NCBI GenBank assembly: GCA_037367405.1
Contig: JAZKJV010000301.1
Coordinates: 62,001-126,000, forward strand
DNA: 64,000 nucleotides
Direction: 5' to 3'
DNA from: Ottelia alismoides
Taxonomy: Eukaryota; Streptophyta; Magnoliopsida; Alismatales; Hydrocharitaceae
In this document: one piece after another, positions 57,701 through 61,129 of the stretch
How the letters are laid out: each line of letters starts with the position of its first letter
How positions within the stretch are numbered: the first letter of the stretch is position 1
Position numbers and translations under genes: made by a program
Notes under the pieces: generated by a model
What the model saw: only the letters and a program-made list of their open reading frames with translations
What the model was told of the DNA's origin: nothing
Databases searched by the model: none

Positions 57701-59183
57701 ACAAGAAACTTACAGATTTATTCGAAAAAGAAGTCGGAGAGGAAGTAAAAAACCTAGTAAATTCAAAATGTATAACCCTGATAAAACCTTATTGGTGTAG
57801 TTCCTAATGGAAGCAATCCATATTACTCAACAAAGAGAACAAAAGATCGAGTAAGATGAGTGTTTTTCTCAATCACAATTAATTGATTTCAAGACAGAGA
57901 CTGCAGTTTGAGAGGAGAAAATGAAAAGGTAATAAATGCAAAATATAGAACACCAATAAAACCATTATTAATGCAGTTTCGATGGCAAACCCTTCCTGTT
58001 TAACCGAGAAGAGAGGGTTAATATTATGAGTCACTCTTCTCAATATTGATTTGAAGGCAGACAGTTTAGAGTTTTAAAGCCTGTGTCGTGAAAAAATAAG
58101 GCATGCTGACTAAGCCTTCTAGAATTAAAATATATTAGCATTTTTGACAGACCTAAAATTATAAAGCTTATGGTATGGGCTTCATCGACAATAAATACTT
58201 GCAAAAACATTCAGGCACATCTTGTTCAAGTTGAAGACAGTCTCATCGGAATCCATCCCTACAAGGAGGATGACAGCTAACAGACACATTTCAACTTTCC
58301 AAATGCAGTAATAAGGTAATAAGATCACCCGATACAAAAAGATTATCAGATCCTAGGAAGATCAACTATCCATGTAACCCTACTAGACAGCTCCGAACAA
58401 CTACCAGCCCAAATTCAATTTCTAAGTCTGACAGATGTATATGTATTTCAATTTATCCATGTAACATGCAGTTGACATACTGAAGAGTAATTTATCAATG
58501 GAATTAGAAAAATAGTCTTCTTAAAAGTACCATTTACAAGACCATTGAGTCAGTTAGCAAAGAAGAAAACATGCATTGAATACCTCATCGAGAGTTAAGC
58601 CCCCAATTTTGGATACACTTCCACAAAACGCTAAATCAACAATGTCGCTGGAAAGACCATAAATTTCGAATATTTGTGCTCCACAATAGCTGTATAATAA
58701 AACTACCGTTAATCATTCAAGGATGCATTAACAATCTGAAGAAGAAATCAGTCAGCGAAAAACACTAAATAAAATGATCCCCAATGCTCAGTTACTTATG
58801 GCATCGCTTATAATGTATCTTTTGCAGACTGAACCGAGACATGTTTTTTTTTTTGAATGACCTGAACCGAGACATGTTGACATTAACATGGACTATAGAC
58901 CCATAAAGAAGGGAGATCCACCCTAAAAATAAGTTCACACAATCATAGCCTAAAAAAAAGACACCATTAAAGGTAAAATTCTAAGAAAACATGCACATCC
59001 AACCGCATCAGAAAAGAGACTAGGAAATAAAGATTCCCTATTTATATAGGTTAAAATGCAGCCATGCAATTAAAGAAAAGAAAAATGTACAGTTCATGAG
59101 GTTCCAAAATTTCGACAGATTCACCTTGAAAGCAAAGAGATGCCCATCTTTGACAAAATTTTCAGAAGTCCAGATTTGACAGC
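707..59183 (-). CDS. GLU1: Ferredoxin-dependent glutamate synthase (Fd-GOGAT), internal part of gene, 17 exons
   Basis: Fd-GOGAT is a plastid stroma iron-sulfur flavoprotein that makes two glutamates from glutamine and 2-oxoglutarate using reduced ferredoxin; with glutamine synthetase it assimilates ammonium, including photorespiratory ammonium. Seventeen exons, each with an AG acceptor and a GT (once GC) donor, join in phase into 2,178 nt (726 codons) without a stop. The product runs from the end of the central domain through the FMN barrel and 3Fe-4S cysteines into the GXGXG domain. The stretch [20 protein letters not shown], with [11 protein letters not shown] after it, marks the ferredoxin-type enzyme; the NADH-type enzyme differs here. 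The full plant precursor is about 1,600 residues, so the glutaminase and N-terminal central regions lie right of the window and the last C-terminal exon(s) left of it. Introns range from 70 bp to 37,322 bp. No lesion is visible, so I infer a working gene. Confidence 0.96.
868..1106 (-). CDS. GLU1: Fd-GOGAT window exon 16 (GXGXG domain)
   Basis: Seventy-nine codons plus two bases, [16 protein letters not shown] to CVVVLGK. Acceptor ATCTTTAG, donor GGAAA|GTGCGTG. It carries [20 protein letters not shown] and [20 protein letters not shown], highly conserved turns of the domain. Confidence 0.97.
1177..1270 (-). CDS. GLU1: Fd-GOGAT window exon 15 (GXGXG domain)
   Basis: One base plus 31 codons, [13 protein letters not shown] to NDYVGK. 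Acceptor GTCCAG, donor AAG|GTATTTC. SAGQSFG and [12 protein letters not shown] (completed in the next exon) are beta-helix repeats that interact with the glutaminase domain in known structures. Confidence 0.95.
1361..1503 (-). CDS. GLU1: Fd-GOGAT window exon 14 (GXGXG domain)
   Basis: Forty-seven codons plus two bases, [15 protein letters not shown] to AGQLNIT. Acceptor TTCTTCAG, donor AC|GTGAGTTT. It includes [19 protein letters not shown], the first turns of the right-handed beta-helix with the repeated glycine pattern. Confidence 0.95.
1640..6340 (-). mobile_element. Ty1/copia retrotransposon, decayed (copia-1)
   Basis: Read on the minus strand. Gag lies at about 6330-5400 ([17 protein letters not shown]2-type region). 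The protease and pre-integrase frame is at 5190-4384 with [13 protein letters not shown]. Integrase traces run over 4400-3650, reverse transcriptase over 3230-2700, and the RNase H end over 2300-1776 with [13 protein letters not shown] and [12 protein letters not shown]. The polypurine tract (GCTTGAGGGGAAG) is at 1769-1782 and the 3' LTR starts TGTTAGTAAT at 1768, its far end unclear. No 5' LTR is seen; the right end abuts a family-R LTR fragment. Stops and frameshifts throughout make it non-coding. It lies in the Fd-GOGAT intron in sense orientation. Confidence 0.85.
6343..7420 (+). mobile_element. Partial LTR of gypsy family R (copy R1)
   Basis: Matches the 3' two thirds of the 1.7-kb solo LTR at 48504-50203. 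It begins in the shared segment with TTCACCGCTTGAGTTT and the CGCCAACAGACTTGGCGA hairpin, and ends near AAACGGGTTTCCCAGATCC...CCTCACA. The 5' part of the LTR is absent, and copia-1 ends exactly at this border. Confidence 0.6.
7421..7732. other. Spacer between two LTR copies, nothing recognised
   Basis: About 310 bp between LTR copies R1 and R2 with no coding or repeat signal that I can assign. It could be leftover internal sequence of a gypsy element or original intron. Confidence 0.4.
7733..9314 (+). mobile_element. LTR of gypsy family R (copy R2)
   Basis: Nearly full-length copy of the family-R LTR. Shared landmarks in order: GATAAGATTGTTGAC near the start; GCGGTGACCCTCA and AGTTAGGGC at about 7900; the TTTTTACGC...TTGGGATC segment at about 8010; CACCCGTCTCAG at 8172; GCCAACGGAGGCACCCCAAC at 8515; and AAACGGGTAACCCAGATCCC at the end. 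The terminal TG and the target duplication are not clear. Any long frames inside are chance. Confidence 0.65.
9318..10330 (+). mobile_element. Ty1/copia reverse transcriptase relic, plus strand
   Basis: The plus strand shows the N-terminal part of copia reverse transcriptase ([16 protein letters not shown], then LCLAMEEEM), continues with [12 protein letters not shown], then the catalytic [12 protein letters not shown] near 10024, and finally [15 protein letters not shown]. Several stops break it. It starts directly after LTR R2 and stops at about 10330; no LTR of its own is visible. It is opposite to the host gene. Confidence 0.8.
10331..10640 (+). mobile_element. Possible LTR fragment with a TATA box
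   Basis: The segment begins TGTTAAAACATG, has CCCTATAAATACC near 10470 and ends around CTAGCA. That layout resembles the U3-R part of a plant LTR, but neither a partner LTR nor a target duplication was found. It could also be unrelated intron sequence. Confidence 0.3.
10641..11016. other. Intron sequence, nothing recognised
   Basis: AT-rich stretch between the LTR-like segment and Fd-GOGAT exon 13. A 91-codon frame at 10673-10948 shows no family resemblance. Confidence 0.5.
11017..11115 (-). CDS. GLU1: Fd-GOGAT window exon 13
   Basis: Thirty-three codons, [15 protein letters not shown] to LLSDPE. Acceptor TTTTTATAG, donor GAG|GTATTGG. The stretch [16 protein letters not shown] is the family's variable linker. 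A 9.5-kb intron full of LTR elements follows. Confidence 0.94.
11236..11364 (-). CDS. GLU1: Fd-GOGAT window exon 12
   Basis: Forty-three codons, [15 protein letters not shown] to LDLGYLLS. Acceptor CTTCAG, donor TCT|GTGAGTAC. It contains [14 protein letters not shown], the conserved linker that leads from the barrel to the GXGXG domain. Confidence 0.95.
11580..12137. mobile_element. GGATAT-rich element, possibly non-autonomous hAT
   Basis: Sequence dense in CGGATAT and ACGGAT repeats. Its right edge reads CTTCCATCCCTATTT, the complement of the AGGGATGGAA end seen in some plant hAT-like elements. The left edge and the target duplication were not found. A poly-T micro-insertion lies inside it. 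Confidence 0.3.
11983..12031 (-). mobile_element. Poly-T micro-insertion with 14-bp target duplication
   Basis: GATATCAAAGTGAT occurs at 11983-11996 and again at 12018-12031. Between them is only a 21-nt T-rich run. This is what target-primed insertion of little more than a LINE poly-A tail (read on the minus strand) leaves behind. Confidence 0.55.
12170..12600 (+). mobile_element. LINE ORF2 3' tail (zf-RVT region), relic
   Basis: The plus strand reads [13 protein letters not shown], then [19 protein letters not shown], the CxxC...H zinc-binding region at the C-terminus of plant L1 ORF2. It is 5'-truncated and has stops. Orientation is opposite to Fd-GOGAT, in the 1.4-kb intron between exons 11 and 12. 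Confidence 0.7.
12776..12850 (-). CDS. GLU1: Fd-GOGAT window exon 11
   Basis: Twenty-five codons, [16 protein letters not shown] to YVAEE. Acceptor CTGTTCAG, donor GAG|GTAGTGC. It forms the end of the FMN barrel. The short introns on either side (74 bp and 1.4 kb) keep phase 0. Confidence 0.95.
12925..13122 (-). CDS. GLU1: Fd-GOGAT window exon 10 (3Fe-4S cluster and FMN site)
   Basis: Sixty-six codons, [18 protein letters not shown] to VGVASQ. Acceptor TTATGCAG, donor CAG|GTATAG. It has RVDGGFKSG and GADEYGFGS of the FMN phosphate site, and the three cluster ligands in [12 protein letters not shown] (spacing C-x5-C-x4-C). All three cysteines are present, so electron transfer from ferredoxin should be intact. 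Confidence 0.97.
13201..13296 (-). CDS. GLU1: Fd-GOGAT window exon 9, with a GC donor
   Basis: Thirty-two codons, [12 protein letters not shown] to LGLTETHQ. Acceptor GTTATAG. The donor reads CAG|GCAATAA: the intron begins with GC instead of GT, and no nearby GT would keep the frame. The intron is only 78 bp and the next exon continues exactly in phase, so a GC-AG intron is the simplest reading. HDGGTGASP binds the FMN phosphate side of the barrel. Confidence 0.95.
13297..13780. other. Intron sequence, nothing recognised
   Basis: About 480 bp upstream of exon 9 with no coding or repeat signal that I can name. Confidence 0.5.
13780..15025 (-). mobile_element. Ty1/copia 3' fragment (RT end, RNase H, 3' LTR)
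   Basis: Minus strand. The 3' LTR starts TGTTATAAGAAATAG at 13909 and runs down to about 13780. The polypurine tract CTTGAGGGGGAG lies at its right. RNase H ([18 protein letters not shown]) follows at about 14157-13927, and remnants of reverse transcriptase ([19 protein letters not shown]) at 14690-14480, reaching about 15020. Several stops are present. Its 5' half is missing. Confidence 0.75.
15030..15240 (+). mobile_element. Copia linker fragment, inverted relative to its neighbour
   Basis: The plus strand from TTGAGCAAACAAGCTTTTT through CTGGATCTCCCTCC to GCGCAAGCACATGT matches the minus strand of copia-1 at about 3610-3400. It is therefore an integrase/RT linker piece of the same family, turned around relative to the adjoining 3' fragment. 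Confidence 0.6.
15241..16244. other. Intron sequence with a short 21-bp repeat
   Basis: No gene recognised. At 15276-15330 a 21-bp unit (CGGTCATTTCGGTCCTATATA, then CGGTCAGTTCAGTCCTATATA) occurs twice in tandem. The rest is AT-rich. Confidence 0.5.
16245..16343 (-). CDS. GLU1: Fd-GOGAT window exon 8
   Basis: Thirty-three codons, [16 protein letters not shown] to NADIVQ. Acceptor GTGGCAG, donor CAG|GTAGCAG. The segment is a barrel strand that lines the FMN pocket. The following intron is 2.95 kb and holds copia fragments. Confidence 0.96.
16486..16725 (-). CDS. GLU1: Fd-GOGAT window exon 7 (catalytic barrel core)
   Basis: Eighty codons, [13 protein letters not shown] to [11 protein letters not shown]. 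Acceptor TTTTTTAG, donor CAG|GTATCCC. It contains [17 protein letters not shown], with the lysine that contacts the 2-oxoglutarate or iminoglutarate intermediate in the family, and [15 protein letters not shown], an invariant barrel strand and helix. Confidence 0.97.
17172..17282 (-). CDS. GLU1: Fd-GOGAT window exon 6 (ferredoxin-type insertion)
   Basis: Thirty-seven codons, [14 protein letters not shown] to TSAIKQ. Acceptor TTGCCCAG, donor CAA|GTAAGG. The stretch [19 protein letters not shown] is longer than in NADH- or NADPH-type enzymes and is the piece that best identifies this as the ferredoxin-dependent form. Known structures place this region near the ferredoxin docking surface. Confidence 0.96.
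17459..17656 (-). CDS. GLU1: Fd-GOGAT window exon 5 (FMN barrel, loop 4 region)
   Basis: Sixty-six codons, [13 protein letters not shown] to [11 protein letters not shown]. Acceptor GTGCCAG, donor GAG|GTACAATT. It carries [13 protein letters not shown] and SNSGEGGE, part of the barrel's substrate and FMN site; the region before it corresponds to the loop that relays activity between the synthase and glutaminase sites in known structures. Confidence 0.96.
17763..17878 (-). CDS. GLU1: Fd-GOGAT window exon 4 (start of FMN barrel)
   Basis: Two bases plus 38 codons, [17 protein letters not shown] to ANRPVN. Acceptor TTATCAG, donor AAT|GTGGGT. It follows the 37.3-kb intron; the copia element at 18040-23821 starts only 162 bp upstream of its acceptor. 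The sequence EYHGNNPE is typical of the ferredoxin-dependent enzyme. Confidence 0.95.
18040..18188 (-). repeat. 3' LTR of copia-A
   Basis: 149 bp, from TGTTGAGATATTTG to CTCTTTCCACA on the minus strand. A TATA-like TCCTATATAAGAGAG is inside. By eye about 16 of 149 positions differ from the 5' LTR, which suggests an old insertion. Confidence 0.92.
21350..22244. mobile_element. Non-autonomous hAT-like DNA transposon inside copia-A
   Basis: An 895-bp insertion with no coding capacity. The 8-bp target duplication CCGCAGAG is at 21342-21349 and 22245-22252. The ends are inverted repeats of about 19 bp: CGGTGTTCGGAAATGCGGT on the left and CAAGGTTCGGAAATGCGGT on the right, differing at three positions. 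Subterminal ATGCGG and CATATGCG motifs are clustered at both ends, as is usual for transposase binding in hAT elements. Removing one duplication copy and the insert restores the copia reading frame, which supports these borders. Family assignment rests on the duplication length and end structure. Confidence 0.85.
23673..23821 (-). repeat. 5' LTR of copia-A
   Basis: 149 bp, from TGTTGAGATATTTA to CTTTCTGCA on the minus strand, directly followed by the tRNA primer-binding site. It pairs with the LTR at 18040-18188. Confidence 0.92.
23827..24239. other. Original intron sequence between insertions, nothing recognised
   Basis: About 410 bp between copia-A and the next LTR element, with no coding or repeat signal. 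It probably belongs to the ancestral Fd-GOGAT intron. Confidence 0.45.
25083..25394 (+). mobile_element. Solo LTR of the pol-less family, inserted in element B
   Basis: 312 bp, from TGTTGGAGTATC to TTTTCTAACA, on the plus strand and so opposite to its host. It has a TATA-like GGCTATATAAGGAGCC and no internal region next to it. The flanks ATTGA and GTAGA could be a decayed target duplication. The same interior in element C runs on without this insert. Confidence 0.75.
26232..26361 (-). mobile_element. 88-bp LINE 3' end with 21-bp target duplication
   Basis: GGAATTGTGGGCGACGTTGTT (26232-26252) and its near copy at 26341-26361 (two mismatches) flank an 88-bp insert. On the minus strand the insert starts inside a LINE 3' region and ends in a poly-A run. 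CCCCCGTCTTTCTTAGTAAA resembles the 3' end of the L1 element at 60250. Confidence 0.65.
26371..26778. repeat. 204-bp tandem duplication
   Basis: Two head-to-tail copies, 26371-26574 and 26575-26778, with few differences. Landmarks repeated at a period of 204 are CTGTAGGAGACCAAGGAG and CCCCCCGCCTGGAGTTC. The period is a multiple of three, so an open frame of about 136 codons on the minus strand has a 68-residue repeat; this is probably not a real protein. It lies in the interior of element B. Confidence 0.8.
27511..27760 (+). other. Coding-like scrap of unknown origin
   Basis: After a pyrimidine-rich tract and TTGCAACAG (acceptor-like, about 27628), the plus strand reads [20 protein letters not shown] before a stop. 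No family is recognised. The copia LTR at 27761 cuts it off, and sequence right of the matching 3' LTR (35612 onward) is again open in one frame. Confidence 0.25.
27912..28637. other. Spacer with a GGATAT-rich segment
   Basis: From about 28120 to 28330 the sequence starts AAGGGATGAAAATAGATATAG and is rich in GAATATGGATAT repeats, like the segment at 11580-12137, so it may be a non-autonomous hAT-like relic. No coding region is recognised in the remainder. Confidence 0.35.
30064..31160 (+). mobile_element. L1-type LINE ORF2 tail, relic
   Basis: Plus-strand pieces in three frames give [41 protein letters not shown] and [20 protein letters not shown], the C-terminal part of a plant L1 ORF2 with its zf-RVT domain. 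It is 5'-truncated with frameshifts and stops. Element C is inserted right at its 3' end. Similar in plan to the LINE at 60250-64000, but more decayed and on the other strand. Confidence 0.75.
31180..34289 (+). mobile_element. Pol-less LTR element C (LARD-like), about 3.1 kb
   Basis: The 5' LTR 31180-31503 (TGTTGGAGTATTTGG to TTTTCTAACA, 324 bp) has GGGGGCTATATATAGACC as core promoter. The primer-binding site AGGTATCAGAG is at 31504. The 3' LTR starts at 33950 and ends at 34260, or at 34289 if an extra 29 bp is counted. The flanks TATAT at 31175-31179 and 34290-34294 could be a target duplication, though the area is TA-rich. The interior has a GC-rich block (31700-32330) with chance frames on both strands, but no pol domain. 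Confidence 0.75.
33458..34039. repeat. 297-bp tandem duplication across the interior/LTR junction of element C
   Basis: Unit 1 is 33458-33754 and unit 2 is 33755-34039. Both carry CATGCTCTCCGACGAGGAG, GACAACAACCAACAGTTG and the start of the LTR (TGCTGGAGTATTTGG) up to GAGTTTCGTC. Only a handful of positions differ, so this is more recent than the element. Confidence 0.85.
35815..39580 (-). mobile_element. 5'-truncated Ty1/copia element (copia-G)
   Basis: The 3' LTR starts TGTAGAGATATTTC at 35960 and ends near 35815. The tract CTTGAGGGGGAG is followed (going upstream) by RNase H ([24 protein letters not shown]), reverse transcriptase with [10 protein letters not shown] near 36925 and [11 protein letters not shown] near 37170, a proline-rich linker, integrase with [14 protein letters not shown] near 38350, pre-integrase and the protease region near 39175, and finally a gag zinc knuckle [14 protein letters not shown] near 39470. 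It has only a few stops and frameshifts, so it is younger than copia-1. Gag N-terminus, primer-binding site and 5' LTR are missing; the break lies at about 39580 against gypsy sequence. Confidence 0.88.
39580..41317 (-). mobile_element. Ty3/gypsy 5' half (gypsy-1): primer site, protease, reverse transcriptase
   Basis: Minus strand. The primer-binding site TGGTATCAGAGC lies directly after the LTR at 41318. A protease-type segment with [13 protein letters not shown] lies at 40873-40574. Reverse transcriptase runs from about 40426 ([15 protein letters not shown]) through [10 protein letters not shown] and the catalytic [12 protein letters not shown] to [12 protein letters not shown] and [12 protein letters not shown]. 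The order is that of chromovirus-like gypsy elements. Gag is missing: only about 430 bp separate primer site and protease. RNase H and integrase are replaced by copia-G, with the open frame running through the joint. Confidence 0.85.
41090..41300 (+). mobile_element. Inverted fragment of the family-R LTR end
   Basis: The plus strand (ATGAAAATTAATGAAATTGG, TGTGGTTATTTAATTCGAATG, AATGCGATTGGAATACTAG) follows the 3' end of the solo LTR at 50000-50170. It meets the primer site of the minus-strand element at the shared hexamer GGTACC, giving a head-to-head arrangement. Confidence 0.5.
41318..42965 (-). repeat. 5' LTR of gypsy-1, family R (copy R3)
   Basis: 1,648 bp from TGTAGTCTCTATTG to GGGGTTCACA on the minus strand. 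It aligns along its whole length with the plus-strand solo LTR at 48504-50203. Because the primer-binding site and gypsy pol follow it, it identifies the whole family-R LTR set as gypsy. The 5' flank reads CTATC. Confidence 0.82.
42966..44469. other. AT-rich intron sequence, nothing recognised
   Basis: About 1.5 kb with no gene, LTR or tandem array that I can identify. It may be old intron or fully decayed elements. Confidence 0.5.
44470..45620 (-). mobile_element. Gypsy 3' LTR, family S (minus strand)
   Basis: On the minus strand the segment CCGTATCCGAAAATTTCGG at about 45300 is followed by GAAAGTATATCAAT, GACCGTCATTTTGAGACG, GGCGCG, then the TATA-like TCCCTATATATATC near 45020 and a leader with pyrimidine tracts. 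It lies downstream of the gypsy integrase end at 45806-46229, as expected for a 3' LTR. The exact ends are not fixed. Confidence 0.55.
45780..46229 (-). mobile_element. Gypsy integrase C-terminus (gypsy-2 fragment)
   Basis: A 127-codon minus-strand frame: [39 protein letters not shown], then [20 protein letters not shown]. This is the C-terminal end of chromovirus-like gypsy polyprotein. Upstream pol is absent, and an LTR of the same family S in opposite orientation begins within 100 bp at its right. Confidence 0.88.
46310..46990 (+). mobile_element. LTR of family S, plus strand
   Basis: Inverted copy of the LTR at 44470-45620. CCGTATCCGAAAATTTCGGG (46372 on), AAAGTATATCAACATTATAC, GACCGTCATTTTGAGACGG and GAGGCGCG occur in the same order. 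The TATA-like CTCCTATATATAG is near 46720, followed by a pyrimidine-rich leader. No coding sequence of its own follows, so it is a solo or truncated LTR. Confidence 0.55.
46991..48498. other. AT-rich intron sequence, nothing recognised
   Basis: About 1.5 kb with TA microsatellites (for example near 47690 and 47935) and no coding signal. Confidence 0.5.
48504..50203 (+). mobile_element. Solo LTR of gypsy family R, target duplication CTATC
   Basis: 1,700 bp, from TGTTGATCACTATG to GGGGGTTCACA, flanked by CTATC at 48499-48503 and 50204-50208. There is no primer-binding site or interior on either side, so the element was reduced to one LTR by recombination between its LTRs. It is the best-preserved copy of the family and the reference for copies R1 to R3. 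Confidence 0.88.
50209..50400 (+). repeat. CT-rich low-complexity tract
   Basis: Irregular (CT)n and CTCTC-rich sequence of about 190 bp. No gene is attached to it. Confidence 0.7.
50401..51296. other. AT-rich intron sequence, nothing recognised
   Basis: About 900 bp, very AT-rich. A pair of similar segments with TTTATATTATGTTAGA at about 50620 and 50730 suggests an old local duplication. No coding signal. Confidence 0.5.
51319..51728 (+). mobile_element. 5'-truncated RTE-type LINE, 22-bp target duplication
   Basis: A 410-bp insert coding the last part of an RTE ORF2: [40 protein letters not shown], then RIHVADPT and a stop. After it come GTGGGAAAAGGCTTTG and a (TTG)n tail, the normal 3' end of plant RTE elements. 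CAATCCAACATGTAA(A/T)GTTGGC is found at 51297-51318 and 51729-51750 with one mismatch. The open frame is intact but covers only the tail of the protein. Confidence 0.9.
51751..52353. other. AT-rich intron sequence, nothing recognised
   Basis: About 600 bp between the RTE insert and the candidate Helitron, with no coding signal. Confidence 0.5.
52354..54572 (+). mobile_element. Candidate non-autonomous Helitron with a captured gene fragment
   Basis: The right end has the plant Helitron layout: a GC hairpin (CCGCAGTGAAGCGCGG, 54544-54559), a short spacer, CTAG at 54569-54572, then host T. The best left end upstream is TCTCTACTCC at 52354, preceded by host A, which would fit insertion between A and T. 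The element would be 2,219 bp, AT-rich, with no Rep/helicase, and would enclose the TM9SF pseudogene on the opposite strand. The 3' end is fairly convincing; the 5' end is a guess among TC-rich alternatives. Confidence 0.5.
53160..53815 (-). pseudogene. TM9SF (endomembrane protein 70) gene fragment, decayed
   Basis: TM9SF proteins are nine-span membrane proteins of Golgi and endosomes. The minus strand shows, in family order, [20 protein letters not shown] with [70 protein letters not shown], then [19 protein letters not shown] and traces of ITCAEI. No intron interrupts these. Lesions are a TAA after KGV, a frameshift near 53600, TGA at a tryptophan before YMNP, and a frameshift near 53245. 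The N-terminal lumenal domain and the C-terminus are absent. It is a dead partial copy, not a working gene. A processed or a captured copy would both fit. Confidence 0.82.
54573..55200. other. Intron sequence, nothing recognised
   Basis: About 630 bp with many GGAAAGT and TTTCCATT words but no inverted-repeat or coding structure that I can support. Confidence 0.45.
55201..55297 (-). CDS. GLU1: Fd-GOGAT window exon 3
   Basis: Thirty-two codons plus one base, [15 protein letters not shown] to FIQFRPG. Acceptor TTGTTATAG, donor GGAG|GTATTTTG. Its donor opens the giant intron: the next coding base is 37,322 bp away at 17878, where the split glycine codon is completed exactly in phase. That phase match is strong evidence that the two distant segments are spliced together. 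Confidence 0.95.
55298..58583. other. Fd-GOGAT intron of 3.3 kb with weak retroelement traces
   Basis: No gene recognised. At 56797-56812 the plus strand reads CGTGGTATCAAAGCAG, which resembles a tRNA-methionine primer-binding site, with LTR-like sequence before it. The following 350 bp gives frames broken by many stops. This could be the 5' end of a very old copia element. Confidence 0.4.
58584..58689 (-). CDS. GLU1: Fd-GOGAT window exon 2
   Basis: One base plus 35 codons, beginning [12 protein letters not shown] and ending GGLTLDE. Acceptor TTATACAG, donor GAG|GTATTC. This is the conserved segment that connects the central domain to the FMN-binding barrel. A 435-bp intron separates it from the preceding exon and a 3.3-kb intron from the next one. 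Confidence 0.95.
58829..58878 (-). mobile_element. Poly-T micro-insertion with 17-bp target duplication
   Basis: CTGAACCGAGACATGTT is at 58829-58845 and 58862-58878, perfect in all 17 positions, around a 16-nt insert that is mostly T. It looks like a LINE-type insertion reduced to its tail, in the intron between Fd-GOGAT window exons 1 and 2. Confidence 0.6.
59125..59183 (-). CDS. GLU1: Fd-GOGAT window exon 1 (end of central domain)
   Basis: Nineteen codons plus two bases, from [14 protein letters not shown] to LLS. Acceptor TACCAG at 59184-59189, donor AG|GTGAATC at 59124. The split serine codon is completed by the next exon. The run around SKMGISLLS is a conserved piece of the central domain in all glutamate synthases. 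The next exon upstream is not in the window; the LINE at 60250-64000 lies in that intron. Confidence 0.93.
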
Positions 59184-60249
59184 CTGGTACGAAGAACATA
59201 AGAAATAAAATATTACCCACTGACAACAAGAAGAAAGACTTAAATATATAATGCATGTTGCATTTCGAAAGAACCATATGTTAACATGACCAAAAGTAGG
59301 CATTTCAATATTGTTATTGGCTCAAAAACAAAGACTGCTACTTGAGCATTAAACAATTATAGAAAAAAACCAAAACGGTTCTGAGAACCAATGCCATGTA
59401 ATGACATGCTTCAAACCCCTTAGCCTCAGATGATCATTCTAGCCTGATTCCAAGAGGAATGGCGACATATTCCCTTATTTCAGGTGATAGGTCGGACATC
59501 AGCCTGAAGCTCCAGTCATGGTCCTTGAACTAGGACCTAAACTGCAAACCTCCCTATTGCTCAAGGCTTGTAGCTGAGATGAAGATGAAGGCGTTGGCCC
59601 CATCCTTGAGTTCAGATGTCATATGTCGAAGCCACATTGGCGGAGCCCCACTCGTGTTGCTTGAGCTCTTCTTGGGACTCACTGCAGCTGGAGGAGACTC
59701 CATCGGGGAAGTAATCAACGCAGGCCGACGCCGGGCATTATCAACGGCTCAGATTCCGTCAGCGAAATCTAATCTAAACCTTGATGCTTGAATCTATAGA
59801 AAAATAGCAAAGGACACCTCCAAGATATATTTGGTAATGCCACTAGGACCCTGACCGTCGAGGGGTGTGCTTGCAAATTAAACATCAATTTACCTAAATT
59901 ACAGGTCTTTTTTGGACCTAAATGCAATAGGTATTATTTCCTTTTTATGCATTTCAGTCCCAACAATTTAATTTTACATTTTAATACTTTAAAGCTTTGA
60001 ATTTCACTTCAAAATTTTTATTGCGGACTTATTATTCCTAGTTGTAATTTCTATCAAATTTGGATAGTTATCAACTAAATGATGATGCTTTGGTTTCGAA
60101 TGATGGAGATCGAAACTCTATTCTTGGGTTATGATGACTCCTATAACATTTCTTATTAAAGTCTCTCTCCATAAGATGCAAGATCATAAACTTGCATAAC
60201 AGACTATGTAAATGGGCTATGATGGCCCTCTGATACACCTCTGGCGTGC
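59184..60249. other. Intron sequence upstream of window exon 1, nothing recognised
   Basis: About 1.07 kb. A 70-codon plus-strand frame at 59579-59791 is the only long frame and resembles no family. The next upstream Fd-GOGAT exon is not here. Confidence 0.45.
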
Positions 60250-61129
60250 TTTTTTTTTACGCTAAAAAAAGGGGGATACACTCGACGGTGTTCGCCCCAG
60301 TATATTAAAAATAAAATGTAAAGAGATTTTACAGAAGAGCTAAACAGGTAAAACAAAAAGGAATACCCGATTGGGTACCCGAAAGCAAAGGCCCCCCCAT
60401 ACAACCAAAACCAGCCTACCCAGGACACCAATCATCCAGGAGACGCGTAGCACGGATAGAGATGTTTTCCCTGTAGAATCGTTGGCCCGCAAAGAGGGCC
60501 TCATTCCTCCCCAGCCATATGCTCCACAACCTCGCTATCGGATCCAGCAAATGCTTTCTATCCCTGCCCCTGGAATTCACCAAGCTCTCGCATAAAGCAG
60601 GAAATGACACGGAATTTACCCAATCAAGATCATCCCAAAGTTCACGAACGGGCCCGCAATCGAAGAAAAGGTGAGTGATTGTTTCCCGCACCGCACCACA
60701 AAGGCCGCAGATCGACCCAACATTGGGAAATAGAGTTGCACACCGATCACGAGTTAAGAGTCTTCCCCTGCGAAGAAGCCATAAGAAGATGCCAATGCGC
60801 TCTGGAAGCTTCAGCCCCCAAAAGAATCTGCAGTCACGCACAAAAATATCGTCGTCCACATGATTGCTAGCAACGAGAGCAGAGTACGCCTTCCTCGTGG
60901 AAAAAGACCCATCATTCCAAGCCCAGTGGTCCCGATCGTCATTCGGTTGGGCAACGTCCGCAAGCAGACCCATTAACGAGAGTAGATCGTACATACGCTG
61001 ATCCGAAAGGTTCGCAGCAATCCGAGGACTCCAGCAGCCGTCCTCCCAGCACGAGGCCACCGAAGCCTCCTTATCCTCCACCAAAACAAATAAATGCGGG
61101 AATGTATCCTTGAGAGCACCCCTTCCGGA

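Noticed and set aside
59579..59791. 70-codon plus-strand frame
   Set aside because: No family resemblance, antisense to Fd-GOGAT, no other support.
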